Below are positions 36,153-44,283 of a stretch of 64,000 nt of DNA, piece after piece; the stretch's first letter is position 1; each line of letters starts with the position of its first letter. Made by a program: the position numbers and the translations under genes. The DNA comes from Alphaproteobacteria bacterium. Its GTDB lineage: Bacteria; Pseudomonadota; Alphaproteobacteria; UBA2966. The DNA lies in NCBI GenBank assembly GCA_030740435.1, contig JASLXG010000031.1:1-64000 (forward strand), in the 5' to 3' direction. The notes beneath the pieces were generated by a model. That model was not told the DNA's origin. It did no database searches and saw only the letters and a list, made by a program, of their open reading frames with translations.

Positions 36153-36258
36153 CCCCTGTTTGGGATCGCAGGCACCGTGAGGGCGATCCGATTCTTCTTT
36201 CGAGTTCAGCCAATTGTGACTTGGCAGCGGCGGCATATGACGGCAGCATGCCGCCGTC

Positions 36259-37155
36259 ATGAAATCGTGGTTATTTTTTCTTCTGGCGGCCTCGCTGCTG
36301 TCGCCCGGCTTGGCCCGGGCGGAAACCGTCACCGACTGCGACCGGTGGGCCGCCGCCCCTGGCGATCCCGATCGGCTGGCGCCGGGCGTGGCGGCGGCTG
36401 AGCTCGACTTCGGTGCCGCCGTCGCGGCTTGCCGCCAGGCCCTGGCCGGTGCTCCCGGCAATGCTCGCTTGGATTATCAGTTGGGCCGGTTGCTGGCTGC
36501 TGCCCGTGATCCGGCCGGTCTTGGGCACCTCGAACAGGCGGCAGCCAAGGACTACCGCGCGGCCCAGCATCTTTTGGGCTTGATTCTCGGCTCGGACTAT
36601 CTGGGTGCCGCCGATGGCAAACGCTCGCGCGCCCTGATCGGCCAGGCGGCGGCGGCCGGGCACACTGCTTCCCAGGTTCATTTTGGGCGGCTTTATTTGG
36701 AAGGCAGCGGGGTGAAACGCGATCTTGCCACGGCGCTACGCTGGTACCGGGCGGCGGCCGACCAAGGCAGTCCGGAAGCCGCCCTGGCCCTGGCCGAGGC
36801 CCACCTGGCCGGCGAGGGCGTGGCCAAGGATGCGGCCCGGGCTTTCGCCTACCTGGCGCTGCCGCTGGCGGCCGGCGACAACCGTGCCCGCACCCTGGCG
36901 GCCAGTCTTTATGTCTTGGGCGAGGGCGTTGCCGCCGATCCCGCCAAGGGCCGCGAGCTGCTCGAGGCGGCGGCCGGCGAGGGCCATCTGGGGGCCGCCC
37001 TCAACCTCGGTATCTACCATCAGTCGGGCGTCTTCTCGGGCAATCAGGGCAAGCCCACGGAAGCGGACCGCGAGGCGGCGCGGGACTGGCTCTGCCGGGC
37101 CGGCCTCCAGGGCCGCCGGGCGCGGCGCGAGTACATCGGCGGCGGTTGTCCCTAG
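36259..37155 (+). CDS. Sel1-repeat exported protein (first of a tandem pair)
   Basis: 298 aa. Signal peptide ending ARAE, a short N-terminal Cys-containing part, then about five Sel1-like repeats (for example ASQVHFGRLYLEGSGVKRDLATALRWYRAAADQGS), ending in CRAGLQGRRARREYIGGGCP. Binding scaffold with no enzyme motif. It precedes a similar gene by 17 nt, and the two share signal-peptide layout and repeat spacing, suggesting duplication. Confidence 0.85.
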   Translation: MKSWLFFLLAASLLSPGLARAETVTDCDRWAAAPGDPDRLAPGVAAAELDFGAAVAACRQALAGAPGNARLDYQLGRLLAAARDPAGLGHLEQAAAKDYRAAQHLLGLILGSDYLGAADGKRSRALIGQAAAAGHTASQVHFGRLYLEGSGVKRDLATALRWYRAAADQGSPEAALALAEAHLAGEGVAKDAARAFAYLALPLAAGDNRARTLAASLYVLGEGVAADPAKGRELLEAAAGEGHLGAALNLGIYHQSGVFSGNQGKPTEADREAARDWLCRAGLQGRRARREYIGGGCP

Positions 37156-37172
37156 GGCACCCAGTGAACGCC

Positions 37173-38174
37173 ATGCTGAATACCACCCGCCTTGCCTTGT
37201 TTTTCGTTGCCGCCCTGTTGCTGGCCGGCGGCGAATCCCGTGCCGGGCCGGCGCAGGGGTGCCTGGGCGCCGATTCCCAGGCCGCGCCGCCGGCCGCTCT
37301 CGATGCCGCCTCGCGGGCTTTCGGGCGGCTGCACTACAGGGCCCTGGCGGTGGCTTGCGCCGAGGCCCTGGCGGCCAAGTCTGACGATCGGGATCTCCGC
37401 TTCCGGCGTGGTCGGGCGCTGCTGCTGGCCGGTCGGCCGCAGGGGCTGGCCGACCTCGAGGTGGCGGCCCGGGCGGATTACTTGCCGGCGCTGCGCCTGC
37501 TGGGGGTGGCGCACCGTTCGGGGCTGGCGCCGGTGGATTGGGGCCGGACCCGGCAGTGGCTGAGCCAAGCCGCGGCGCTGGGCGACGCGATTTCGCAGTT
37601 TGGCCTGGCTGAGCTTTTGGCGGCCGGCGAGGGCGGCGCCGCCGATCCCGGGGCGGCGCTCGCGTGGGTGCAAAAGGCGGCCGCCCAGGGGCATCCCCCG
37701 GCGCTCCTCGAGCTCAGCCTCAGGCACCAGCGCGGCCACGGCGTGGCGGCTGACGCCGAGCTTGCCTTCGAGCTGCTCAAACAGGCCCTGGCAGCCGAGC
37801 TGCCCCGGGCCATCCAGGCCCTGGCGCTGATCTACCTGCGGCCGGGCGGGGATGCCGCCCGGCGGGCCGAGGGGCTGGCGCTGCTCGAAAGCCTGGCGGC
37901 CGAGGGCAATGCCACCGCCAGCATCACCCTGGCCCGGCTTTATTTGAAGGGCGGCGGCGTCAAGCGCGACGCCGCCAAGGGGCTGGCGCTGCTCGAGCCG
38001 CTGGCCCGGGCCGGCGACCTCAAGGCTCGCCTCGAACTCGGCCACCTTTTCTTCGAGGGCTACTACGTGCACCGCGACACCGCCCGCGGCAGCCACTGGT
38101 ACTGCCTGGCCGGCGGCCCCGGCGCCCGTCACTTCGACGCCTACCACCGCGGGGAGACGTTGGACTGCAAGTAA
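37173..38174 (+). CDS. Sel1-repeat exported protein (second of a tandem pair)
   Basis: 333 aa from ATG 37173. Signal peptide ending SRAG, then repeats such as AISQFGLAELLAAGEGGAADPGAALAWVQKAAAQGHPPALLELSLRHQRGHGVAADAELAF and ASITLARLYLKGGGVKRDAAKG. It ends in a Cys-containing tail (HWYCLAGG...LDCK). Same architecture as the preceding gene. Its stop lies 6 nt before the convergent vapC stop. Confidence 0.85.
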   Translation: MLNTTRLALFFVAALLLAGGESRAGPAQGCLGADSQAAPPAALDAASRAFGRLHYRALAVACAEALAAKSDDRDLRFRRGRALLLAGRPQGLADLEVAARADYLPALRLLGVAHRSGLAPVDWGRTRQWLSQAAALGDAISQFGLAELLAAGEGGAADPGAALAWVQKAAAQGHPPALLELSLRHQRGHGVAADAELAFELLKQALAAELPRAIQALALIYLRPGGDAARRAEGLALLESLAAEGNATASITLARLYLKGGGVKRDAAKGLALLEPLARAGDLKARLELGHLFFEGYYVHRDTARGSHWYCLAGGPGARHFDAYHRGETLDCK

Positions 38175-38180
38175 AGGCAG

Positions 38181-38561
38181 CTACCAGAGCCGCGAGACGC
38201 CGTAGCGGTCCAGCTTGGCGTTCTTGCTGACCAGGCGGCAGTCCTCCATACGCGCTTGAACCGCCAGCACGCGGTCGAAGGGATCGCGGTGCTTTTTGTC
38301 GAACGGCAGGTCGGCGTATGCCGCACAATGCCCGGGTGTGATGTCGAGGAAGCTGAAGTTCGATCCGTTCATTCCCTCGATCAATGGGGCAGGCAGGACG
38401 AGCTTTCCCGATCCCTGCTTGATGGCGATCTCCCAGGCGCTTGCGACGCTCACCCAGATATTGTTGGCGCTCTCCGCCATGGCCTCGTTGGCTGCTGTCG
38501 ATAGCCGGGCGGGATCAAACAGCGCCCACAGCGCGGCATGCGTGTCGAGCAGCAGGCGCAT
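38181..38561 (-). CDS. vapC: VapC-family PIN-domain toxin
   Basis: 126 aa. PIN acidic residues: Asp6 (MRLLLDTHAALWAL), Glu in SVASAWEIAIKQGSGKL, Asp in HRDPFDRVLAVQA and a C-terminal Asp (NAKLDRYGV). These coordinate metal for cleavage of RNA, usually tRNA or rRNA. The ATG overlaps the antitoxin stop (TGATG), giving coupled synthesis. Confidence 0.9.
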   Translation of the reverse strand: MRLLLDTHAALWALFDPARLSTAANEAMAESANNIWVSVASAWEIAIKQGSGKLVLPAPLIEGMNGSNFSFLDITPGHCAAYADLPFDKKHRDPFDRVLAVQARMEDCRLVSKNAKLDRYGVSRLW

Positions 38562-38797
38562 CACTTAATCAAGTCGCCGAAGATCTCCTCCGGCGGTATT
38601 TTCTCGTCCCACCCAGGGGGTTGTTCGGAGAGATGCGCCGCCCAGATCCCCAACCGGCGAGGTGGTTTCTCCTCCACCGGCACCAGGCGAACCGCCGGTT
38701 TGCCGTTGCGCGCGACGATTACCTCCTCGCCGGCTTCGGCGGCCCGGACCAGCTCCGAGAGGCAGGACTTGGCTTTGTGCATATTTACGGTACGCAT
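38561..38797 (-). CDS. Phd/YefM-type antitoxin of the VapC toxin
   Basis: 78 aa from ATG 38797 (MRTVNMHKAKSCLSELVRAAEAGEEVIVARNGKPAVRLVPVE), the Phd/YefM DNA-binding N-terminus; the C-terminus ends IPPEEIFGDLIK and should wrap the toxin. The frame is open further upstream, but this start fits the family. It should repress its own promoter by binding the palindrome 31 bp upstream at 38829-38858. Confidence 0.9.
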   Translation of the reverse strand: MRTVNMHKAKSCLSELVRAAEAGEEVIVARNGKPAVRLVPVEEKPPRRLGIWAAHLSEQPPGWDEKIPPEEIFGDLIK

Positions 38798-38828
38798 CCG
38801 ACGGCTCCGGGTTTGATAACCAGTTGGT

Positions 38829-38858
38829 CTTAGCTTAGCTAACATTAGCTAAGCTAAG
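38829..38858. promoter_or_regulatory. Palindromic operator of the Phd/VapC operon
   Basis: CTTAGCTTAGCTAA (38829-38842), spacer CA, then TTAGCTAAGCTAAG (38845-38858), a perfect 14-bp inverted repeat. Each half is itself built of overlapping TTAGCTAA-like units. It lies immediately upstream of the antitoxin start (38797), where an autoregulated toxin-antitoxin operator is expected. Confidence 0.8.
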
Positions 38859-38900
38859 GTTCGAAACAGATGCAAGTCAGGTCCGGCCTGATGCCGCCCC

Positions 38901-40487
38901 CTATCCCGCCTCGCCGTCGGCCTCCTGGTATTCTGCCCTGAGAACGTTCTTCTGGATCTTGCCCACCGCCGTCTTGGGCAACTCGTCGACGAAGCGGATC
39001 AGGCGCGGCCGCTTGAAGTTGGCCAGGTGCTGGGCGCAAAAATCGATTAGTTCCTGCTCGGGCAACCGGGCGCCCTCCTTCAGTTGTACGTGTGCCGCCG
39101 CCACTTCGCCCCAGCGCCGGTCGGGAATGCCGAAGACGGCGCACTCGACCACCTCGGGGTGCTGGTAGAGGATGTTCTCGATCTCCTTGGGGTGGATGTT
39201 CTCGCCGCCCGAGATGAACATGTCCGAGCGCCGGTCCATCAGCGTAACGAAGCCGTCCTCGTCGACCGTCGCCAGATCGCCGGTCCAGCCCCAGTCGTCA
39301 CCCCGGCGAAAGTATTCGGCGGTGCGTTCGGGGTCTTTGTAGTACTCCGTCATCATGTGGTCGCCGCGGCTGACGATCTCGCCCACCTCGCCGGGCGCGA
39401 TGGGCCGGCCTTCTGGGTCGACCACGGCCACCTCCATGGTGCTCGGCGGGCGCCCGATGGAGCCCAGCTTTTCGGGCAGGTATTCCGGCGGCATCATGGT
39501 CAGCGGGCAGCCCTCGGTCTGGCCGTAATTGGCGGTGATGGCGAGCTGGGGAAAGCGCTGGCGCAGTTCCTCGAGCAAGGCCAGCGGCATCGGCGAGCCG
39601 CCGTAGCCGATTTTGCCGAGGCGGCCGAAGAGCTCGGCATCGAAGGCGGGATCGTCGAGCAGCATGGTCAGCATGGTGGGCACGAAGAAGGTGGCGATCA
39701 CGTGGTGGCGCCTGATGATGTCCTGGAAGGCCTCGGTGCTCCACTGCGGCAGCAGCACCGCCGTGGCCCCGGCCAGTACCGTACCGTGGTACCAGACCGC
39801 CAACGCGGCGGCGTGGAACATGGGCGTGATGACGGCGTTGACGTCGTGCTCGCTGATGCGGTGGTCGAGCACCGTGGCCAGCCCGGCGTGCCAGCGGCAG
39901 CGGTGGTGCGAAACGGCGCCCTTGGGGAAACCGGTGGTGCCGCCGGTGAAACAGATGGCCGAGGGGTCGGTGGAACGGAGCGCGATGCCGGGATGATCGC
40001 TCGAGGCCGGGGCCAGGAAATCGGCAAAGCGCGTGGCGCCCGCCAGGGCTTCTTGCGGCCCCGAGCCCTCGGCGTCGTCGGCCCCGAAGTCGTCCTCGCC
40101 GTTGATCAGCACAACGTGTTCCAGACCGCCGATCTTCTCCAGTGCCTGGGCCGCCACAGGGGCGAAGGGCCGCTCGACGAGCAAAACCTCGACGTCCATC
40201 TTGTCGAGCACGTAGGCCAGCTCGTCGGCCGTGTAGCGGAACGAGGCATGGGCCAGCACCAGGTTGGTGCGGGCGGCGCCGAAGTGGATGATGGGGTAGG
40301 CGGCGACGTTGCGCGCCATCAGGCAGAGCTTGGCCTGGGGTCCGAGTCCCAGTGCCATGAGGGCGTTGGCGCAGCGGTTGGCCTGGGCGTCGAGGGTGGC
40401 GTAGTCAAGTTCGATGCCGCCCGAGATCAGGGCCGGCTTCTGCGGAAAGCGGTTGGCGTTAAGGCGCAGCATTTCGCCGATCAGCAT
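38901..40487 (-). CDS. AMP-dependent acyl-CoA synthetase/ligase
   Basis: 528 aa from ATG 40487 (MLIGEMLRLNANRFPQKPALISG), a usual N-terminus for the family; the open frame further upstream is not used. Motifs: ICFTGGTTGFPKGAVSHH (P-loop-like), NYGQTEGCPLTM, WGWTGDLATVDEDGFVTLMDRRSDMFISGGENIHPKEIE, and the C-terminal lysine in LPKTAVGKIQKNVL. The substrate acid is unknown. It is about 4.8 kb from the box genes, so a role in aromatic acid activation is possible but unproven. The region upstream also serves imuA. Confidence 0.88.
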   Translation of the reverse strand: MLIGEMLRLNANRFPQKPALISGGIELDYATLDAQANRCANALMALGLGPQAKLCLMARNVAAYPIIHFGAARTNLVLAHASFRYTADELAYVLDKMDVEVLLVERPFAPVAAQALEKIGGLEHVVLINGEDDFGADDAEGSGPQEALAGATRFADFLAPASSDHPGIALRSTDPSAICFTGGTTGFPKGAVSHHRCRWHAGLATVLDHRISEHDVNAVITPMFHAAALAVWYHGTVLAGATAVLLPQWSTEAFQDIIRRHHVIATFFVPTMLTMLLDDPAFDAELFGRLGKIGYGGSPMPLALLEELRQRFPQLAITANYGQTEGCPLTMMPPEYLPEKLGSIGRPPSTMEVAVVDPEGRPIAPGEVGEIVSRGDHMMTEYYKDPERTAEYFRRGDDWGWTGDLATVDEDGFVTLMDRRSDMFISGGENIHPKEIENILYQHPEVVECAVFGIPDRRWGEVAAAHVQLKEGARLPEQELIDFCAQHLANFKRPRLIRFVDELPKTAVGKIQKNVLRAEYQEADGEAG

Positions 40488-40600
40488 CTCGGTACGTTCC
40501 CCGGTACGACTGTTTCTCCCCCCGTGGTTCTGATGTTTGGAGGTTTTTGGCGCTCTGTTCAAGAGCTTTCGGGCCTTGACTCGGGGTCGGAGAGGGATTA

Positions 40601-40615
40601 GAACAAAATAAGAAC
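40601..40615 (+). promoter_or_regulatory. LexA (SOS) box GAAC-N7-GAAC upstream of imuA
   Basis: GAAC at 40601-40604 and GAAC at 40612-40615 with exactly 7 bases between (AAAATAA). This direct repeat is the known alphaproteobacterial LexA site. It lies 44 bp before the imuA start, in an AT-rich stretch, as expected for a repressed promoter. It is the only such site noticed in the window. Confidence 0.85.
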
Positions 40616-40658
40616 ATTTAACAACAAGAAAACCAGACCAGGTTATGGGAGGAGAGCA

Positions 40659-41483
40659 GTGCCCCATCCCGGCAAGGCCGCCGTGCTCGCCGATCTGCGC
40701 CGCCGCATCGCCGGCCCCGCCACCAATTCCGCCCCCGGCAGTGCCGGCGGGGTCACAACAGGGTTGCCGGGGGCGGAAATGGTGGCGGGGGGCTGTTTGC
40801 ACGAGGTGGTGGCGGGGCCGGCCGGTGCTGGCGCGGCCCTGGCTTTCGCCAGCCTGCTGCTGGCCCGCCTGGCCGCTCCGGAGGGGCAGGCGGCGCCCGT
40901 GCTGTGGTGCCAACGCCTTGACGACGTCCATGAGCGGGGGGCGCTTTATGGTCCCGGGCTGGCCGCCTTCGGCCTCGATCCGGGGCAATTGATCGTGGCC
41001 CGCGGGCGCCGCGATGCCGAGGTCCTGTGGGCCATGGAGGAGGGCTTGCGCGTGCCCGCCCTGGCGGCCGTGCTGGGCGAGGTCGAGGCCCTTGATTTTA
41101 CTTCCAGCCGGCGCCTGCAACTGGCCGCCGGAGCCAGTGGCGTCACCGCCCTGGTGCTGCGCCAGGACGGCGAGCTGGGGTCCACGGCGGCGGCCACGCG
41201 CTGGCGGCTGGCGCCGCTGGCCGGGGCTGCGCTGAAGAATTCAATCGGGGACGAGGTTTCGCGGCGCTCGCGCTGGCATCTCGAACTTTTGCGCTGCCGG
41301 GGCGGAGCGCCGGCGGACTGGCAGGTGGAGTGGCACGATGAAACGGGTGATCTCGCTGTGGCTGCCGAGCTTCAGCAGCGACCGGATCGAGCGCCGGAGG
41401 AGGCGCTCGTCAACAATCGAGCGCCGGAGGAGGCGCTCGCCAACGAACAAGCGCCAGCGCCGGCCCTCGCCGTCGCCAGCTGA
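40659..41483 (+). CDS. imuA: ImuA, RecA/SulA-like mutasome component
   Basis: 274 aa from GTG 40659 with GGAGGAG upstream. Fits ImuA: an N-terminal LADLRRRIAG helix, then LHEVVAGPAGAGAALAFASLLLARL, VLWCQRLDDVHERGALYGPGLAAFGLDPGQLIVARGRRDAEVLWAMEEGLR, and a C-terminal W-rich part (WQVEWHDETGDL). ImuA is thought to link the mutasome to RecA or the polymerase. It overlaps imuB by 146 nt, an unusually long overlap that carries a duplicated 30-bp unit. SOS control is shown by the LexA box. Confidence 0.88.
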   Translation: MPHPGKAAVLADLRRRIAGPATNSAPGSAGGVTTGLPGAEMVAGGCLHEVVAGPAGAGAALAFASLLLARLAAPEGQAAPVLWCQRLDDVHERGALYGPGLAAFGLDPGQLIVARGRRDAEVLWAMEEGLRVPALAAVLGEVEALDFTSSRRLQLAAGASGVTALVLRQDGELGSTAAATRWRLAPLAGAALKNSIGDEVSRRSRWHLELLRCRGGAPADWQVEWHDETGDLAVAAELQQRPDRAPEEALVNNRAPEEALANEQAPAPALAVAS

Positions 41484-43038
41484 ATCCGCTGCGGCGGCGT
41501 TGGCTGTCGTAGTCGAGGATCATGGCGCCTTGCGGCTGGCGGCGGTCAATGCCGCGGCCCGGGCCGGCGGCGTCGGGCCTGGCCTGACGCTGGCCGATGC
41601 CCGGGCGCTGGTGCCCGGCCTCGAGGTGCTGGCGGCCGAGCCGGCGGCCGAGGCGGCGGAACTGGCTGCCCTGGCCGACTGGTGCGGCCGCTATTCGCCC
41701 TGGGCGGCGGTCGATGCGGCGGTCCAGCCCAGCGGCGCCGGGCTCTGGCTCGACATCAGCGGCTGCGCCCACCTGTTCGGCGGCGAGGCGGCGCTGCTCG
41801 ACGATCTCGGCGCGCGCATCCGGGGCCTGGGTTTTGCCGCCCGGGCGGCGCTGGCCGACACGCCGGGCGCGGCCTGGGCGGTGGCCCGCTTCGGCACCGC
41901 GGAAAGCGGGCCGCTGGTACCGCCGGGCCGCACCCGCCAGGTCCTGGCCGGCCTGCCGCTGAGCGGCCTCAGGCTGGCGCCCGAGGTGGCCGAGGCGCTC
42001 TACCGGCTTGGCTTGCGGCGTATCGGCGATCTCTACGGCCTGCCCCGGGGGCCGCTGGCGGCGCGTTTCGGCGAGAGCCTGGTGGGGCGCCTCGACCGGG
42101 CCCTGGGCCAGGCCGCCGAGCCCATCTCGCCGCGCTTGCCGGTGGCGCCGCTGCGCGAGCGCCTGGCTTTTGCCGAGCCCATCGGCCGGGCCGAGGATAT
42201 CGCCGCCGGCCTGGGACTTTTGTTGCAGCCGCTGATGCGGCGCCTGGAGCGCCAGCAACTCGGCGCCCGGCGGCTCGAGCTCAACCTCTTTCACGTCGAC
42301 GGCAAGCTCAGCCGGGCGGCCGTTGGCAGCAGCCGGCCAAGCCGCGATGGCGCCCACTTCGAGCATCTCTTCGACGAACGCCTGGAGGGCCTGGAAGCCG
42401 GCTTCGGCATCGACGTCATGATCCTGGCGGCGGCCGCCACGCAGCCCCTGGCACCGGCCCAGCTCGGCCTGGAACGGGGGACGGCCGGGCGAACCGGCCG
42501 CGATCAAGACGAAACGGCGGCTGAGCTCGGCCCCCTGGTCGATCGCCTGGGCAACCGCCTGGGCCGCCGCCGCGTGATCCGCCTGGCGCCCTGCCAGAGC
42601 CATCTGCCGGAGCGCGCCTGGGCGGCCCGGCCGGCTCTCGCGCCGGCCAGCGCCGAGGAGGACGAAGCCCGCAGCCAGGGCCGGGCTCGACCGCTGCCGC
42701 CCCGGCCGTTGCGCCTCTTCCCCCGGCCCCAGGCCATCAGCGCCACGGCCATGGTGCCGGACGGGCCGCCGGTGCAGTTCCGCTGGCGCCGCCAAGTGCA
42801 CCGCGTCTTGCGTGCCGAGGGCCCCGAACGCATCGCCCCGGAATGGTGGCACGAGCAGGCAGTGATCGAAAACGCCGTGCTGGAGACCCCTTGGGACCGG
42901 GCAACGCGCGACTACTTCCGCGTCGAGGACAGCCAGGGCGGCCGTTTCTGGCTCTACCGCGAGGGCCTCTACGGCCCCCAGCCCGACGGCCCGGGCTGGC
43001 AGCCGCCGCGCTGGTATCTGCACGGCGTGTTCGGGTAA
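41338..43038 (+). CDS. imuB: ImuB, Y-family polymerase-like mutasome protein
   Basis: 566 aa. Starts MKRVISLWLPSFSSDRIERRRR..., the usual ImuB N-terminus, then an extra ~30-residue Arg/Ser-rich insert from tandem repeats (RIERRRRRSSTIERRRRRS). The rest matches ImuB: VVEDHGALRLAAVNAAARAGGVGPGLTLADARALVPGL, YSPWAAVDAAVQPSGAGLWLDISGCAHLFGG, LRRIGDLYGLPRGPLAARFG. ImuB lacks polymerase activity but binds the sliding clamp and brings in DnaE2. Ends with a helix W-Y-L-H-G-V-F-G. Part of the LexA-controlled operon. Confidence 0.9.
   Translation: MKRVISLWLPSFSSDRIERRRRRSSTIERRRRRSPTNKRQRRPSPSPAESAAAALAVVVEDHGALRLAAVNAAARAGGVGPGLTLADARALVPGLEVLAAEPAAEAAELAALADWCGRYSPWAAVDAAVQPSGAGLWLDISGCAHLFGGEAALLDDLGARIRGLGFAARAALADTPGAAWAVARFGTAESGPLVPPGRTRQVLAGLPLSGLRLAPEVAEALYRLGLRRIGDLYGLPRGPLAARFGESLVGRLDRALGQAAEPISPRLPVAPLRERLAFAEPIGRAEDIAAGLGLLLQPLMRRLERQQLGARRLELNLFHVDGKLSRAAVGSSRPSRDGAHFEHLFDERLEGLEAGFGIDVMILAAAATQPLAPAQLGLERGTAGRTGRDQDETAAELGPLVDRLGNRLGRRRVIRLAPCQSHLPERAWAARPALAPASAEEDEARSQGRARPLPPRPLRLFPRPQAISATAMVPDGPPVQFRWRRQVHRVLRAEGPERIAPEWWHEQAVIENAVLETPWDRATRDYFRVEDSQGGRFWLYREGLYGPQPDGPGWQPPRWYLHGVFG
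41386..41444 (+). repeat. 30-bp tandem duplication inside the imuA/imuB overlap
   Basis: The unit ATCGAGCGCCGGAGGAGGCG plus the following CTCGYCAAC (29 nt shown) occurs at 41386-41414 and again at 41416-41444, a period of 30. GCGCC and GGCGC within it can pair. As 30 is divisible by 3 it adds 10 residues in both reading frames: RAPEEAL... to ImuA and IERRRRRS... to ImuB. It is therefore tolerated in two overlapping genes at once. Confidence 0.75.
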
Positions 43039-43064
43039 GCCAGGGACCGGCAAAGGAGGCAGGC

Positions 43065-43298
43065 ATGGCAAAATTGACGATCACAGGCCTGGATGAGGCC
43101 GTCATCGAGGTCCTGCGAGAACGGGCAAAGGCCCACGGTCATTCGTTGCAGGACGAAGTCCGGCAGATTCTGGCCCAGGCAGTGGGGCCGCCGCGCGCCG
43201 ACAACCCGCGCGCCGTGGCCGACCGCATCGCCGCCATGACCCCCGACGTGCCCCAGACCGACAGCGCCGAGCTTTTGCGCCAGGACCGCGAACGATGA
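43065..43298 (+). CDS. FitA-like ribbon-helix-helix antitoxin without adjacent toxin
   Basis: 77 aa with AGGAGG upstream of ATG 43065. MAKLTITGLDEAVIEVLRERAKAHGHSLQDEVRQILAQAV is the FitA/VapB-type ribbon-helix-helix pattern. The usual PIN toxin does not follow; the next 50 bases hold only a start codon overlap (ATGA) and then the convergent xre gene. It is either an orphan antitoxin or a remnant. It lies between imuB and dnaE2. Confidence 0.75.
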   Translation: MAKLTITGLDEAVIEVLRERAKAHGHSLQDEVRQILAQAVGPPRADNPRAVADRIAAMTPDVPQTDSAELLRQDRER

Positions 43299-43348
43299 GC
43301 GGTACTACCGCATTCGAGGTTCCCGGCAACGTCCCTTTTCCGGGCGGG

Positions 43349-43927
43349 CTAAACCAAGTCGTCGAGATCCACCTCGAGCGCTGCTGCCAGGCGGTGCAAC
43401 AGCTTGAGCGAGCCCTGGCGCCGGCCGGTCTCGATCTGCGAGAGATAGGCCGGCGTGGTGGCGATCTCCGCCGCCAGTTTCCGTTGCGTCAAACCGCGGT
43501 ATTCGCGAAAGACCTTGATCGGGTTGGCGCCGTCGATCAGGCGATCGACGATGGCCAGCGGCAGGCTTTCTTCGGCGCGCTCCTTGGCGGCGTCGTATGC
43601 GGCGGTGTCTTCGGCCTCTTCGGTATCTTCGTTAATGCCGTGCACCAAGGAATTACGCATGGTTTGCCAAGAGGCGATTTCTTTTTGCAGCTTATCGGCA
43701 GATACAGTTTCAAAAAGTTTCTTCCAGTACGCGGCCATAGGTATGGACGCATGAGGGGAGTCGGAGCGCTTTCGGCCTTCCTCCGCCGCCCCCTTTCGCG
43801 CGTACTCCAGCAACGCTGCAAAAGCCTCAACCGGCAAAACTGCAAAGGCCGCTTTGCCGTCGCGCCCGGCGATCAACTGTATCGGGATCTCAGTGTCAGT
43901 CCGATCCTTGCTGCTGGGCTTCACCAT
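43349..43927 (-). CDS. XRE-family helix-turn-helix antitoxin
   Basis: 192 aa. The C-terminal third is an XRE helix-turn-helix (NPIKVFREYRGLTQRKLAAEIATTPAYLSQIETGRRQGSLKLLHRLAAALEVDLDDLV). The long N-terminal part (~residues 1-120) is charged and helical and may bind the toxin. It follows the RelE toxin gene by 9 nt, the toxin-first order of HigBA-like pairs. It should repress the pair through the upstream operator. Confidence 0.85.
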   Translation of the reverse strand: MVKPSSKDRTDTEIPIQLIAGRDGKAAFAVLPVEAFAALLEYARKGAAEEGRKRSDSPHASIPMAAYWKKLFETVSADKLQKEIASWQTMRNSLVHGINEDTEEAEDTAAYDAAKERAEESLPLAIVDRLIDGANPIKVFREYRGLTQRKLAAEIATTPAYLSQIETGRRQGSLKLLHRLAAALEVDLDDLV

Positions 43928-43936
43928 GTTTCGTCC

Positions 43937-44203
43937 TCATCTTCTCTTGCGCGGTTTGTAGACGTCGCCGCGCGGCTCGATCGCCAGGACGTCCAATATG
44001 CCGTCGTCGATCTCGAAAATCACCCGCCAGCCACCGATGCGGAGCCGCTGGCCCGGCCGGTTCGTCAGGGGCCTTACGTCGAGACCGTGGCCGGCAGGAT
44101 CGGCGGCGATGGCAACGATGGCCTGGCGGATTTGCCCGGCCGCTTTCGGCTGCATACGACGCAAAACCCGGGCAGGGGTCCGTTTGAGCGTTACCTCCAG
44201 CAC
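43937..44203 (-). CDS. RelE-family toxin
   Basis: 88 aa from GTG 44203. RelE-like fold: VLRRMQPKAAGQIRQAIVAIAADPAGHGLDVRPLTNRPGQRLRIGGWRVIFEIDDGILDVLAIEPRGDVYK. The family cleaves ribosome-bound mRNA. It is encoded with the XRE antitoxin, antisense to the imu operon, and starts 80 bp from the divergent dnaE2. Confidence 0.88.
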   Translation of the reverse strand: MLEVTLKRTPARVLRRMQPKAAGQIRQAIVAIAADPAGHGLDVRPLTNRPGQRLRIGGWRVIFEIDDGILDVLAIEPRGDVYKPRKRR

Positions 44204-44211
44204 GACAAAAA

Positions 44212-44260
44212 TATAGCTATTCGCTGTAGTAATGTCAAATCAATGAAGCAATTAGCTATA
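44212..44260. promoter_or_regulatory. AT-rich divergent promoter with TATAGCTA/TAGCTATA inverted repeat
   Basis: TATAGCTA at 44212-44219 and its inverse TAGCTATA at 44253-44260 flank 33 bp of AT-rich sequence between the RelE gene (start 44203, minus) and dnaE2 (start 44284, plus). The spacing suits an operator bound by the XRE antitoxin with DNA looping or dimer contacts. It is the only intergenic space directly before dnaE2. Confidence 0.55.
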
Positions 44261-44283
44261 CTTAAAATGCTGGAATCAACCCC

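Noticed and set aside
41386-41444. CRISPR-like repeat
   Set aside because: Only two adjacent 30-bp copies with no spacer, inside coding sequence.
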